From positions 43,414 to 107,413 of the forward strand of contig NZ_JACJRE010000026.1 of the NCBI RefSeq assembly GCF_014697075.1: DNA of 64,000 nucleotides, read 5' to 3'. The notes below the pieces were generated by a model that saw only the letters and a list, made by a program, of their open reading frames with translations, did no database searches and had not been told where the DNA came from. The translations under genes and the position numbers were made by a program. Below are positions 27,537 through 36,605 of this stretch, one piece after another. The DNA comes from Tolypothrix sp. FACHB-123. GTDB lineage: Bacteria > Cyanobacteriota > Cyanobacteriia > Cyanobacteriales > Nostocaceae. How positions within the stretch are numbered: position 1 is the stretch's first letter; the number at the start of each line of letters is the position of its first letter.

Positions 27537-29555
27537 ATGTCTGAAGCAACGTTTGAAGGCATAATGATACACGATCGGGGAATAATTGTAACTGCTAATT
27601 ATGTCCTGGCAGAAATGACTGGTTATAAAGTTGCAGAACTGATCGGTAAAAATAGCCAAGAACTGATTGCGCTAGAATCACAAGAGTTAATGAAAAAAAA
27701 TATACTTTCTGGCTCAGAGATTCCTTGTGAAGTCATTGTAGTTAGAAAAGATGGTTCTACCTTTTTGGCAGAACTCCAAGGCAAAGTTATTTCTTACGCA
27801 GGTCAAAAAATGCATGTTGTGGGGGCTAGAGATATTACAGAGTGCAAACAGTCCCAAGAGTTGTTACAAATCCGAGAACATGCTCGCAGAAAACAAAGCC
27901 AAACACTGGTGCAACTAGCAAGAAGTAAGACATTTCAACAAGGTAATCTCAAGGCAGCCTTCCAAGAGATTACAGAAGCGGCTGCACGTACAATTTCAGT
28001 ACAGCGAGTAGGCGTTTGGTTATATAACCAAGACCACTCAACCCTAGAATGCATCGATTTGTATGATGTCAGGACAAAACAACACACCTGTGGCTTATCA
28101 CTGCTAAAAGCCAATTACCCTAATTATTTCCAAGCCTTGGAAGCAGAACGTAGCCTTGCCGCCGACGATGCCATCAACGATAGCAGAACGCAAGAACTAT
28201 CTCAGTCTTATCTTTGTAAATTAGGAATTGCATCTTTATTGAATGCGCCAATTTGGCTGGGAGGTAGGTTAGTTGGTTTAGTCTCCCATGAACACTGCGG
28301 AGAAGTTCGTCAATGGACATTAGAAGAAGAGAATTTTGCCGGCTCGATTGCAGATTTTGTCACCCTTGCCATAGAAGCCAGCGAACGCAACGCCGCAGAA
28401 GCCGCACTACGTCAGAGTGAAGCGCAATTTCGGGCAATATTTGAATGTTCTTCTATCGGTATCGGACTGATAGATATGCAAGCACAAATAGTTGATGCGA
28501 ATCCAGCATTATGTCAAATGCTAGGTTACAGTCGCGATGAATTATGTGGTAAGCAGTTCACAAATTATGTTTCCCCACAAACCGGAGATTTAGAGCTTTT
28601 AGAACAATTGATTGTTGGAATTAGTTCAGATCCGCAAAAGTTGCTGGAAAGACATCGCATTGAAATGGAAAGGCTATTTTTACATAAAGAGGGAGGGTTA
28701 GTTTGGACTCAGCTATCGGTTTCCGTTATCCCCGATAGTTATGGTAAACCAGAGTTTTTCTTAACTATGATTGAGGATATTACCGAACGCAAGCAAACAG
28801 AATTAAAATTGCGTGCATCTCAAGCTGCGGCTGAAGCCGGTAGTCGTGCTAAAAGCGAATTTTTAGCTACGATGAGTCACGAATTGCGTACACCTCTAAA
28901 CGCAATTATGGGATTATCGCAATTGCTGCAACAAGAAATGGTAGGGCCCCTCAATGAAAAACAAAAAGAATATATTAGTTGTGTATATAGCAGCGGCGAA
29001 CATTTATTAGCATTAATCAACGATATTCTTGATTTATCGAAAGTAGAAGCAGGTAAAGAGGAACTTTTACTATTACCTTTATTAGTTACAGATATATGTA
29101 ACTCTGTAATTTCTACCGTTGGCGATCAAGCGTTAGATAAAGGATTGCAAATCAAGAGTATAATTGCTCCCCAAGCTGATATTTGCGTTGCTGATGAGCG
29201 ACGGATTAAGCAAATGTTACTGAATCTGCTGACTAATGCGATTAAATTTACTGCTAAGGGAGAGGTTTCTTTAGAGGTGGAAAAAGTCAGCGATGGAATT
29301 ACGTTTACAGTTGCAGATACGGGGATTGGGATTGATGCTAATCAATTTCAATTTTTATTTGAACCTTTTAAACAGCTTGATAGTCGCTTAAATCGTCAAT
29401 ATGAAGGTACTGGTTTAGGTTTAGCTTTAACGCGCAAATTAGCACGGTTACATGGTGGTGATGTGAAAGTAGAATCTACTTTAGGTAAAGGCAGTAGATT
29501 TACCATTTTTCTCCCGGATCAACCATATTCGGTGGATGAGGATAGTAGATGTTAA
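27537..29555 (+). CDS. PAS-GAF-PAS sensor histidine kinase
   Basis: 672 residues, no membrane segment. A PAS domain starts at once ([16 protein letters not shown]) and runs to about 107. A GAF domain follows (about 125-285), then a second PAS (about 290-420, [16 protein letters not shown]). HisKA carries the phospho-His in [18 protein letters not shown], and the ATPase has [16 protein letters not shown] and GTGLGLAL. There is no receiver domain. The first PAS lacks its usual N-terminal helix. The same frame upstream reads ...NSQ, a TAG at 27528, then RFM, so the gene may have been shortened by a stop. Signal and partner unknown. Confidence 0.9.
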   Translation: MSEATFEGIMIHDRGIIVTANYVLAEMTGYKVAELIGKNSQELIALESQELMKKNILSGSEIPCEVIVVRKDGSTFLAELQGKVISYAGQKMHVVGARDITECKQSQELLQIREHARRKQSQTLVQLARSKTFQQGNLKAAFQEITEAAARTISVQRVGVWLYNQDHSTLECIDLYDVRTKQHTCGLSLLKANYPNYFQALEAERSLAADDAINDSRTQELSQSYLCKLGIASLLNAPIWLGGRLVGLVSHEHCGEVRQWTLEEENFAGSIADFVTLAIEASERNAAEAALRQSEAQFRAIFECSSIGIGLIDMQAQIVDANPALCQMLGYSRDELCGKQFTNYVSPQTGDLELLEQLIVGISSDPQKLLERHRIEMERLFLHKEGGLVWTQLSVSVIPDSYGKPEFFLTMIEDITERKQTELKLRASQAAAEAGSRAKSEFLATMSHELRTPLNAIMGLSQLLQQEMVGPLNEKQKEYISCVYSSGEHLLALINDILDLSKVEAGKEELLLLPLLVTDICNSVISTVGDQALDKGLQIKSIIAPQADICVADERRIKQMLLNLLTNAIKFTAKGEVSLEVEKVSDGITFTVADTGIGIDANQFQFLFEPFKQLDSRLNRQYEGTGLGLALTRKLARLHGGDVKVESTLGKGSRFTIFLPDQPYSVDEDSRC

Positions 29556-29581
29556 TAATTCAAAATTAAAGACATTTATAA

Positions 29582-29666
29582 GTAGGGTGTGTTGTCGCAC
29601 AGCGCAACGCACCAATGCATAATTAATAATTTAAGGTGCGTTAGCTTACTGAATAACACACCCTAC
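29582..29666. repeat. 85-bp element with 12-bp perfect terminal inverted repeats
   Basis: GTAGGGTGTGTT (29582-29593) and AACACACCCTAC (29655-29666) flank sequence with an internal GCAACGCACC...GGTGCGTTA pairing. Non-coding, MITE-like. Confidence 0.65.
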
Positions 29667-29695
29667 CAATAATTTATATTTACTTAGATGAATTC

Positions 29696-29796
29696 ATACC
29701 AATTTAAATAGTGTTTGCGGCACATCAATATATTCTAGAGGGCATGGCAATGCCAATGCCCCTACCATCTGTCGCATTCTTTTTTCAAATTGGTAT
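29696..29796. repeat. 101-bp miniature inverted-repeat element, copy 2 (inverted)
   Basis: ATACCAATTT at the left and AAATTGGTAT at the right end (10-bp perfect terminal repeat). Inverted relative to the copy at 3990-4090, with about 90 of 101 bases identical. Ends 12 bases from the stop of the small peptide gene at 29808. Confidence 0.75.
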
Positions 29797-29807
29797 CACT
29801 GTTTTAA

Positions 29808-29963
29808 CTACCAACTTTTAACACCACCAGGACTATTACTGCCATTATTACTATCAGGCCACGTACGCGCCCCGCCTACTACTATTTCTAAATCGCGATC
29901 GCTGAGTTCTGTTAAGTTTGGTAACTGTTTAATTGTGTTATTTTGTGTTTTTGTTAATCGCAT
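29808..29963 (-). CDS. 51-residue double-glycine-leader peptide (bacteriocin/RiPP-precursor-like)
   Basis: ATG at 29963 to TAG at 29808 encodes 51 residues. The first 31 look like a bacteriocin-type leader: basic/polar start, then LTELSDRDLEIVVGG, with Gly30-Gly31 as the predicted cut site for a C39-type peptidase-transporter. The remaining 20 residues, ARTWPDSNNGSNSPGGVKSW, are rich in Asn, Ser and Gly with a Trp at each end and no Cys. AGAG lies about 15 bases upstream. No transporter or modifying enzyme is next to it; the neighbours are a sensor kinase (convergent) and a GNAT acetyltransferase. Peptide fate unknown. Confidence 0.6.
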   Translation of the reverse strand: MRLTKTQNNTIKQLPNLTELSDRDLEIVVGGARTWPDSNNGSNSPGGVKSW

Positions 29964-30163
29964 TGTTGATTGATATCTCTGGATACATTTGTTTATAAAT
30001 TAACGTCATTTTTTACAGATTGAAAAGACTTAGAAGCGCTTATTTACAGAATTTTTACGCTGATAAGCATCTTTATAAGAAATATTTTTTCTTGCCGTAA
30101 ATTTACTAGGAATTTAGGCATACTTGTTTTTTTTGAAAAGTTAGATTATATATCTTTATATTA

Positions 30164-30607
30164 TTATGATAATTTCTTTTTCATTTTTACATGCGGAATA
30201 TCCGCTTCTATAAAGATTTCTCCTTCGGGTATAAAACCTAAATTTTCATATAAACTTTTGATATATGCTTGGGCATGAACTACAATTTCGGGGATATTTT
30301 GATTAGCAATAACTTTTATTGCTTGTTCCATCAGTTGTTTAGCAATACCTTTTCCTCTGGCGTGAGATAAAACAGCGAGTCTTTCTATTTTGGCTGTTTG
30401 ATTATCTAAATATCTAATTCTCGTAGTACCGACAGCTTCCTGATTTAAATAAGCAATTAAATGTTGAGATGTTTCATCTTTACCATCAAATTCTAGGGCA
30501 GAATCTACTCCTTGTTCTTGTTGAAATACGGCGATTCTAATTGATTTGATTGCTGTAAATTCCTCTGGAGATTCAACTGTTTTAATGATTAAATCTCTGT
30601 TTGCCAT
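30164..30607 (-). CDS. GNAT-family N-acetyltransferase
   Basis: 147 residues. The start FTAIKSIRIAVFQQEQGVD and HLIAYLNQEAVGTTRIR are typical GNAT strands, and LAVLSHARGKGIAKQLME is the acetyl-CoA binding R-x-x-G-x-G/A motif. LYENLGFIPEGE is the final conserved strand-helix. Closest in feel to ElaA/YjcF-type enzymes. Substrate unknown. About 70 bases downstream of putA in the same direction, so cotranscription is possible. Confidence 0.9.
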   Translation of the reverse strand: MANRDLIIKTVESPEEFTAIKSIRIAVFQQEQGVDSALEFDGKDETSQHLIAYLNQEAVGTTRIRYLDNQTAKIERLAVLSHARGKGIAKQLMEQAIKVIANQNIPEIVVHAQAYIKSLYENLGFIPEGEIFIEADIPHVKMKKKLS

Positions 30608-30677
30608 TTCTCTGCGTTCTCTGTGTCTCTGTGGTTCAATAAAGCAAAGTTAAGGGCGGGGAAACCCCGCCCCTACG

Positions 30678-33600
30678 TTAATCTGCGCCTTCGATTGGTG
30701 CGAAACCTTGGCGTTGAATGTTTTCTGTGATGGTGCGCGGTTCTAGGAATTGTAGCAGGTAGTCGGGGCCGCCTGCTTTGGAACCAACCCCAGAAAGATT
30801 GAAGCCACCAAAGGGTTGACGGGCAACGATCGCACCTGTGATGGTACGGTTAATGTATAAATTCCCGACTTCAAATTCTTGCTGTGCTTGCTGGATGTGG
30901 GATGGGGTGCGCGAATACAGTCCCCCGGTTAAAGCATAGTTAGTACCGTTAGCTACGGCTAATGCTTCCTCAAAGTTTTTGACGCGAATTACAGCGAGTA
31001 CAGGGCCAAATATTTCTTGTTGAGCAATTATCCCATTGGGCGGGACTTCACTAAAGATAACCGGGCCGATAAAATATCCTTGTGCTGGTGCTGGTAACTC
31101 TAAAGCTAATTTTGCTTCTGATTTCCCTTTTTCAATATACTCGCGAATGCGATCGCGGGCGTTGGCATCAATTACCGGGCCGACTTGGGTACCGGGTAAC
31201 TCGGTTTCGCCAATATTTAAGGATTTTGTGGCTTCTACTAACCTTTCCACAAAGCTATCATAAATTGATTCCAGGACAATCACCCGCGAACAAGCAGAAC
31301 ATTTTTGTCCGCTATAACCAAAGGCTGATTGCACTACCCCGACAACAGCTTGGTCTAAATCGGCACTTTCATCCACAATGATGGCATTCTTCCCACCCAT
31401 CTCAGCAATGACTCGCTTCATGTGCTTTTGACCGGGTTTGAGGATAGAAGCTTCTGCGTAAATTCTACAACCAACTTCTTGAGAGCCAGTAAAAGCAATT
31501 ACATGGGTATCGGGATGATTTACCAAATATGCACCAACTTGGGAACCTTTACCGGGTACATATTGATAAACATCTTGGGGAATCCCTGCTTCTACTAAAA
31601 TTTCTGTGAGTTTGGCGGTAATTACCGAAGATGTTTCTGCCGGTTTGAGGAGAGTACAATTACCAGCAACTAATGCTGCTACAGTCATACCACATGCGAT
31701 CGCTAACGGGAAATTCCAAGGCGAAATTACTACTGCAATTCCTCGTGGTTGGTAAATATAACGGTTGGTTTCTCCCGAAACATCATAATTTACCCCTTTA
31801 TCCAACCGTTCCATTTCATCGGCGTAGTACTTACAAAAGTCTATCGCCTCAGAAACCTCTGCATCTGCTTCCTTTACCGGCTTCCCAACTTCCAACACAA
31901 TCCAAGCCGAAAGTTCAGCGCGACGTTGTTCCATCAAATCCCCAGCTTTGCGTAAAATATCCGCGCGTTGCTTCGCTGGAGTTTTCCGCCAAGCAGGAAA
32001 AGCCGCCTTTGCTGCTTTCATCGCCTGTTCAGCTTGTTCAATACTAATCAGTCCAACCTTACCAATTACCTGACTAAAATTAGAAGGGTTGAGAGAATCA
32101 ATAAATATGGAAGTGTTAGCGTACTCACCATTAATCAACGGTAAATAAGTCCTTCCCAACTGCTGATGAACCGCCGCAAAAACCGCAGCAGACTTCCTTC
32201 TCGCCTCCTCCTCAGCATAATCAGTATCCGCCGCACCCACAAATCCTGCTTCTTCCTCTCTGCGCCTCTGCGTCTCTGCGTGAGCCAAATCCACCTTCGG
32301 CGGCGCTATCAATTCCTCAACAGGTCTATTCTCCAAATTTTGCCTTAAAAACGAACTATTCGCCGTATTTTCCAACAAACGCCGAATTAAATAAGCCATC
32401 CCCGGTAATAAATCGCCGTAGGGACAATAAACGCGAACTCGGTAACCCTTATCCACCAAAGCCTTCGCCAGTTTATCGCCCATACCGTAGAGAACTTGCA
32501 TTTCAAAACAACGGCGGGGAACTTGTAAACTTTCGGCTATGGCAATAGCTCTAGCTTGCGATCGCACATTATGACTACCAATGGCAGCATACACATATTG
32601 ATGATTCTCTAGCAATAGCTGAGTTATCGCCTCAAAGTTAGCATCGCTGGCGGCTTTGTCATTATATACAGGCTGAGGCCAATGTTTTTGGGCAGCTTTA
32701 ATAGTTTCCTGATCCCAATATGCGCCTTTAACTAAACGAATTGTTAAAGGATAACCGCGCTGTTTCAACCAAGCGATGACATCTCTAGCATCTTGCTCGC
32801 TATCGCGTAAATATGCTTGGATGGTAATGCCAATATCTGTTCTTTGCCTAAACTCTTCCTCCATTAATAAATTTTTCAGGATGTGAAGAGTTATATCTTT
32901 ATAAGCATACTGTTCCATATCAAAATGAACAGCTGCCCCTAATTCTTTAGCATGACGTAAAAGAGTACGAATGTGATCGCTAACTCTCGCCTCGCTACCC
33001 TCAGCATCTAAAGGATCGAATTGGGAATAAAACGCCGTTAACTTTACAGAAACCTGGACTTTTGCTAGCTGTTCCCCATCCGCTTCATCAATTGCGGGAA
33101 TTGTTTTCCAATTTTGCGCAGCAGCTACCAATTGGGTAATTAATTCTGAATAGCGTTCTAAGTAAGATTTAGCTTCTGTTTCTGTAATTACCGCTTCACC
33201 AAGTAAATCAATGGTGAAAGCCATTTTTTCTTTACGTAACCGTTCAACAGTTTTGATAACTTGTGTAATATTTTCCCCAGCAATATATTTATGAGCGAGA
33301 GTTTCAACAGCTGTTGCAACTGTTGTGGCTGCGACTTGTCCCGGCATAGAATCAGGGTTAGCAAAATTCAGCATTCCCTTTAAAGCTGCGGGTAATTCTA
33401 CAGATTCATCCCCTAAATATTCTTGTAAATGGGCAGCAATTTCCGGTTTGCTGCGTAAAGCTGGTAATGTATCGATAAAGCGAAATAATTGCACCCGTAA
33501 ACCTGGATTGCTCATCGCCCAACCTAGTAATTTATCATCCCAGCGCATTTGATCGCGCAGGGAAGCAAAAAACGAGCGATTTTCTTGGGTTACTTCTAGA

Positions 33601-33704
33601 AGTTGTTTAGCAATTTCTTGGGTTTTAGCTTCGTAGGTGCTGGTTTGTACTTGTAATACCACGGATAGTAAACTCCTAATTCCAGGTAAGGCTTGTAATT
33701 CCAA
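30678..33704 (-). CDS. putA: Bifunctional proline dehydrogenase/L-glutamate gamma-semialdehyde dehydrogenase
   Basis: 1008 residues. The FAD-dependent proline dehydrogenase barrel spans about 195-460 (VSVKLTAFYSQFDP, TIRLVKGAYWDQE, RRCFEMQVLYGMGD). The aldehyde dehydrogenase spans about 525-1000 with VVISPWNFPLAI, IAFTGSQEVG, EMGGKNAIIVD and the catalytic Cys in GYSGQKCSACSR. Together they oxidise proline to glutamate. The linker (about 465-500) contains HAETQRRREEE, encoded by an intergenic-type repeat. The TTG at 33704 is the assumed start and is uncertain; the frame stays open upstream for about 12 codons. No DNA-binding domain is present. Confidence 0.92.
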   Translation of the reverse strand: MELQALPGIRSLLSVVLQVQTSTYEAKTQEIAKQLLEVTQENRSFFASLRDQMRWDDKLLGWAMSNPGLRVQLFRFIDTLPALRSKPEIAAHLQEYLGDESVELPAALKGMLNFANPDSMPGQVAATTVATAVETLAHKYIAGENITQVIKTVERLRKEKMAFTIDLLGEAVITETEAKSYLERYSELITQLVAAAQNWKTIPAIDEADGEQLAKVQVSVKLTAFYSQFDPLDAEGSEARVSDHIRTLLRHAKELGAAVHFDMEQYAYKDITLHILKNLLMEEEFRQRTDIGITIQAYLRDSEQDARDVIAWLKQRGYPLTIRLVKGAYWDQETIKAAQKHWPQPVYNDKAASDANFEAITQLLLENHQYVYAAIGSHNVRSQARAIAIAESLQVPRRCFEMQVLYGMGDKLAKALVDKGYRVRVYCPYGDLLPGMAYLIRRLLENTANSSFLRQNLENRPVEELIAPPKVDLAHAETQRRREEEAGFVGAADTDYAEEEARRKSAAVFAAVHQQLGRTYLPLINGEYANTSIFIDSLNPSNFSQVIGKVGLISIEQAEQAMKAAKAAFPAWRKTPAKQRADILRKAGDLMEQRRAELSAWIVLEVGKPVKEADAEVSEAIDFCKYYADEMERLDKGVNYDVSGETNRYIYQPRGIAVVISPWNFPLAIACGMTVAALVAGNCTLLKPAETSSVITAKLTEILVEAGIPQDVYQYVPGKGSQVGAYLVNHPDTHVIAFTGSQEVGCRIYAEASILKPGQKHMKRVIAEMGGKNAIIVDESADLDQAVVGVVQSAFGYSGQKCSACSRVIVLESIYDSFVERLVEATKSLNIGETELPGTQVGPVIDANARDRIREYIEKGKSEAKLALELPAPAQGYFIGPVIFSEVPPNGIIAQQEIFGPVLAVIRVKNFEEALAVANGTNYALTGGLYSRTPSHIQQAQQEFEVGNLYINRTITGAIVARQPFGGFNLSGVGSKAGGPDYLLQFLEPRTITENIQRQGFAPIEGAD
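32251..32284. repeat. CTCTGCGCCTCTGCGTCTCTG repeat inside the putA linker
   Basis: The sequence CTCTCTGCGCCTCTGCGTCT is the same family as the spacer repeats near 14560-14650 and 30605-30630. Here it is in frame and encodes AETQRRREEE between the two enzyme domains. Confidence 0.7.
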
Positions 33705-33838
33705 GCCTCTGTATTCTATTTTGACTCTTAGATTTTGTACTCACCATATTTCCAGAGTGTAAAGTTCACTTCAGGAATCGCCAAACAGATATGCTACCCA
33801 ATCGTGGTAGAAATTGGGGAGAGTTAGAGAAAAATCAC

Positions 33839-34678
33839 ATGATTAACAATCAGCCAGTGGATCTACCTTATTTTGACCAGTTATTAGCAGACATTGGTAA
33901 AGGAAATACAGAAGTTATCAAAGCTTTTGGTCTGCATGTACACTGGGGTTATTGGGCGAATCCTGCATTAGCAGATGGTTCCATTGATGACTTTGCTACC
34001 GCCGCAGAAAATTTAACCAGAAAAGTCTGCGATGCTGGTGGTGCTGCGCATGGACAAAGTATTTTAGATTGTGGTTGTGGCTTTGGGGGGACTATTGCCA
34101 GTTTAAGCGATCGCTTCCATCACTTACAGCTAACTGGTGTAAATATTGACAATCGCCAACTCGAAAGAGCGAGAGATCAAGTTAAACCCCGCAACCACAA
34201 CCAGATAAAATTTGTCCAGGGAGATGCTTGTCAGCTAAGTTTTGCCGATAATTCCTTTGATTTAGTCTTAGCTGTTGAATGTATCTTCCATTTTCCCAGT
34301 CGGGAGCGTTTTTTCCAGGAAGCGTGGCGAGTTCTCAAACCAGGCGGAAAACTCGCTATCTGTGACTTTGTTCCCCAAGACTTTGTCAGTCCCCTGATGA
34401 AGATTGGCGGAAAAGTACTGCGCCCAGTAATTGGTAATACATACGGACAAGTTGATAGTACTTTTACCCTTTCTGATTACCGTCAACTAGCTAAAAATAC
34501 AGGCTTTAAATCACTCATTGAAGAAGACATTACTACCAATACTATACCTACCTATCCACTGCTAAGACGACTGCAAACGGAAACAGGAAATCCAGAATCG
34601 GCAAATTCTACCTTTGTGACTGAAATCATCAGTCGCTTAGGAATCCTGCGTTATTTGATTCTGTCTTTTCAAAAGTAA
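33839..34678 (+). CDS. Class I SAM-dependent methyltransferase
   Basis: About 279 residues from the ATG at 33839 (an in-frame ATG at 33791 would add 16). SAM-binding motif I is ILDCGCGFGG; then VNIDNRQLERARDQ, QGDACQLSFADNSFDLV, and WRVLKPGGKLAICDF, as in sterol/tocopherol/mycolic-type methyltransferases. The N-terminal HVHWGYWANP is typical of small-molecule methyltransferases acting on lipids or polyketides. Substrate unknown. Divergent from putA; followed by a hairpin. AGAG upstream of the chosen start. Confidence 0.88.
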   Translation: MINNQPVDLPYFDQLLADIGKGNTEVIKAFGLHVHWGYWANPALADGSIDDFATAAENLTRKVCDAGGAAHGQSILDCGCGFGGTIASLSDRFHHLQLTGVNIDNRQLERARDQVKPRNHNQIKFVQGDACQLSFADNSFDLVLAVECIFHFPSRERFFQEAWRVLKPGGKLAICDFVPQDFVSPLMKIGGKVLRPVIGNTYGQVDSTFTLSDYRQLAKNTGFKSLIEEDITTNTIPTYPLLRRLQTETGNPESANSTFVTEIISRLGILRYLILSFQK

Positions 34679-34716
34679 AAAATACTAAGAGAAAATAACA
34701 ATTCAAAATTCAAAAA

Positions 34717-34739
34717 TATGGTGGGCAATACCCACCATA
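34717..34739 (+). terminator. Hairpin after the methyltransferase gene
   Basis: TATGGTGGG (34717-34725) and CCCACCATA (34731-34739) form a perfect 9-bp stem with a 5-base loop, about 40 bases after the stop. No clear T-run follows. Confidence 0.45.
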
Positions 34740-34830
34740 CAAATACTAAATCATTTGTGAAATTTACCAACTCTCAGTTTTTTTTCTTATCCTTGGCGTT
34801 CTTGGCGTTCTTGGCGGTTCATTAAAAAAA

Positions 34831-34932
34831 TACAGCAGATTTCAGGTAAATGCGCGCTTCGGGGCATGGCAGTGCCAGTGCCCCTACAATCAACGATATA
34901 ATCTGTACTTCACCAACTAGCAATCTGCTGTA
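34831..34932. repeat. 102-bp element with 11-bp perfect terminal inverted repeats
   Basis: TACAGCAGATT (34831-34841) and AATCTGCTGTA (34922-34932) flank a GGGGCATGGCAGTGCCAGTG core like that of the 101-bp element. It ends 28 bases before the HD-protein ATG, so it may carry that gene's promoter. The adjoining AGGATTGCTATATG also recurs (inverted) at about 48499 and 51616. Confidence 0.7.
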
Positions 34933-34959
34933 TTTTCACAATTCAGATAGGATTGCTAT

Positions 34960-35628
34960 ATGCACCAAGAAATCTTACACAATATTTTATTATCTCGCTG
35001 GCAAGAAACAATTAAACATTTACCATTTAATCAAATAGCTGCTAATCAAATATTTAATGACATAATCACAGCCTATTCTACTCCTGACCGTTACTACCAT
35101 ACATGCAAACATCTTCTACACATTCTCATTACTATTGATAATCTAAAAACCTATACTAAAAACCTCCAAGCTGTACAACTTGCCGCTTGGTTTCATGATA
35201 TAATCTATGATACCTCTGCTAAAGATAATGAAAAAAAAAGTGCAGAATATGCTGGTGAATTATTGCCAAATTTAGGTTTGAAAAATAACAATATTTCTGA
35301 TATTCAAAATCTGATTTTGCATACCAAACACCATCAAGCGGCTGCGGATGATGTTGATAGCCAAGTCTTACTCGATGCAGATTTAGCAATATTAGCTGCT
35401 GACTCAATACAATATCAGGAATACGCCACAGCCATCCGCCAAGAATATGCATGGGTTCCACAAGCTGAGTATATTGTAGGTCGCCAGCAAGTTTTAGAGC
35501 GATTTTTACAACGCGATCGCATTTATTTTACCCCCTTGATGTATGCAACCGCCGAAGAAATTGCCCGCCGCAATCTTCAGCAGGAAATTGAGTATCTGCA
35601 AGAGAAAGGGGATAAGGCGGAAAAATAA
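34960..35628 (+). CDS. HD-domain metal-dependent phosphohydrolase-like protein
   Basis: 222 residues. The HD signature is in AAWFHDIIYDT; an earlier His is in YYHTCKHLLHIL, and a later LDADLAIL supplies the final Asp. This matches the predicted HD-superfamily phosphohydrolases often misnamed NMDAR2C-subunit-like. Reaction and substrate unknown. Starts just after the 102-bp element and converges on rluD. Confidence 0.87.
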   Translation: MHQEILHNILLSRWQETIKHLPFNQIAANQIFNDIITAYSTPDRYYHTCKHLLHILITIDNLKTYTKNLQAVQLAAWFHDIIYDTSAKDNEKKSAEYAGELLPNLGLKNNNISDIQNLILHTKHHQAAADDVDSQVLLDADLAILAADSIQYQEYATAIRQEYAWVPQAEYIVGRQQVLERFLQRDRIYFTPLMYATAEEIARRNLQQEIEYLQEKGDKAEK

Positions 35629-35635
35629 CTATTCT

Positions 35636-35682
35636 CAATGCCCAATGCCCAATGCCCAATGCCCTATGCCCCATGCCCAATA
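35636..35682. repeat. CCCAATG heptamer run overlapping the rluD stop
   Basis: Six to seven units of CAATGCC/CATGCCC. On the minus strand it reads GGGCATTGGGC and supplies the last codons (GHGA) and TAG stop of the pseudouridine synthase. Confidence 0.7.
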
Positions 35683-36605
35683 TCAGCCCGTCTGCGCAAA
35701 ACTTCCAGCAGTTTTAAAAATGTTGGCGGTGGGGGTGCTGTAACTTCAATGAGGTTTGCTGATAGGGGATGCTGTAACTTGAGTCGCCAAGCATGTAAGG
35801 CTTGTCCTGGTAAATTTACACCCACGGAACGACCAGAACCATAAACAGGGTCGCCAACTATGGGGTGTCCTATCTTGGCGCTGTGGACGCGGATTTGATG
35901 GGTGCGTCCGGTTTCGAGTTGGAAGTGAATTAAGGTATAGTTTCCCAGCCTTTCTTGAATTTGCCAATGGGTGACAGCATTACGTCCGCCTTCTTCAATG
36001 GGAACTACAGCCATTTTTTTGCGGTCTTGGCGGTGACGACCAACGGGTAAATCTATCGTACCACTTTCGGTTTTTGGCGCACCATAAACTACGCCTAAAT
36101 ATTCTCGTCTGGCTGTTTTGGCTTGGAGTTGGGCTTGCAAATGTTGATAGGCGATATCTGTTTTGGCGATCGCGATCGCGCCTGTTGTATCCTTATCTAA
36201 ACGATGGACAATTCCCGGACGCTGTACGCCCCCAATTCCAGGGAGGTTGGGACAATGGGCTAATAAGGCATTAACTAAGGTACCATCAGGATGACCGGGC
36301 GCAGGATGAACAACTAAACCTGCGGGTTTGTTGAGAATTATAATTTGGTCATCTTCATAGAGAATATCTAAAGCAATAGCTTCTGCTTGCAGTTGGTGCG
36401 GTTGGGCTGCGGGAATTTCTAAATAAATGCGATCGCCTACTTTCACATTAATTTTTTTGGACGTACAAACTGTACCATTAAGTTGGACATTACCTTGTTC
36501 AATTAACTGTTGAATTCGGGAACGTGATAAATCAGGTAATTCTTGCGAAAGGTAGCGATCGAGGCGTTCGCTGTTGGCTTGGACTTGTAAATTAAATTCG
36601 CTCAC
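35664..36605 (-). CDS. rluD: RluD-type 23S rRNA pseudouridine synthase (RluA family)
   Basis: 313 residues. An N-terminal S4 RNA-binding domain (LDRYLSQELPDLSRSRIQ, about 15-75) precedes the catalytic domain with HRLDKDTTGA (catalytic Asp), VVHPAPGHPDGTLVNALL and GRTHQIRVH. The family makes pseudouridines in helix 69 or related rRNA sites; exact position is not certain for this homologue. It starts with GTG. The last four residues come from the heptamer repeat, so the C terminus has probably been rewritten by repeat sequence. Confidence 0.9.
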   Translation of the reverse strand: MSEFNLQVQANSERLDRYLSQELPDLSRSRIQQLIEQGNVQLNGTVCTSKKINVKVGDRIYLEIPAAQPHQLQAEAIALDILYEDDQIIILNKPAGLVVHPAPGHPDGTLVNALLAHCPNLPGIGGVQRPGIVHRLDKDTTGAIAIAKTDIAYQHLQAQLQAKTARREYLGVVYGAPKTESGTIDLPVGRHRQDRKKMAVVPIEEGGRNAVTHWQIQERLGNYTLIHFQLETGRTHQIRVHSAKIGHPIVGDPVYGSGRSVGVNLPGQALHAWRLKLQHPLSANLIEVTAPPPPTFLKLLEVLRRRADIGHGA

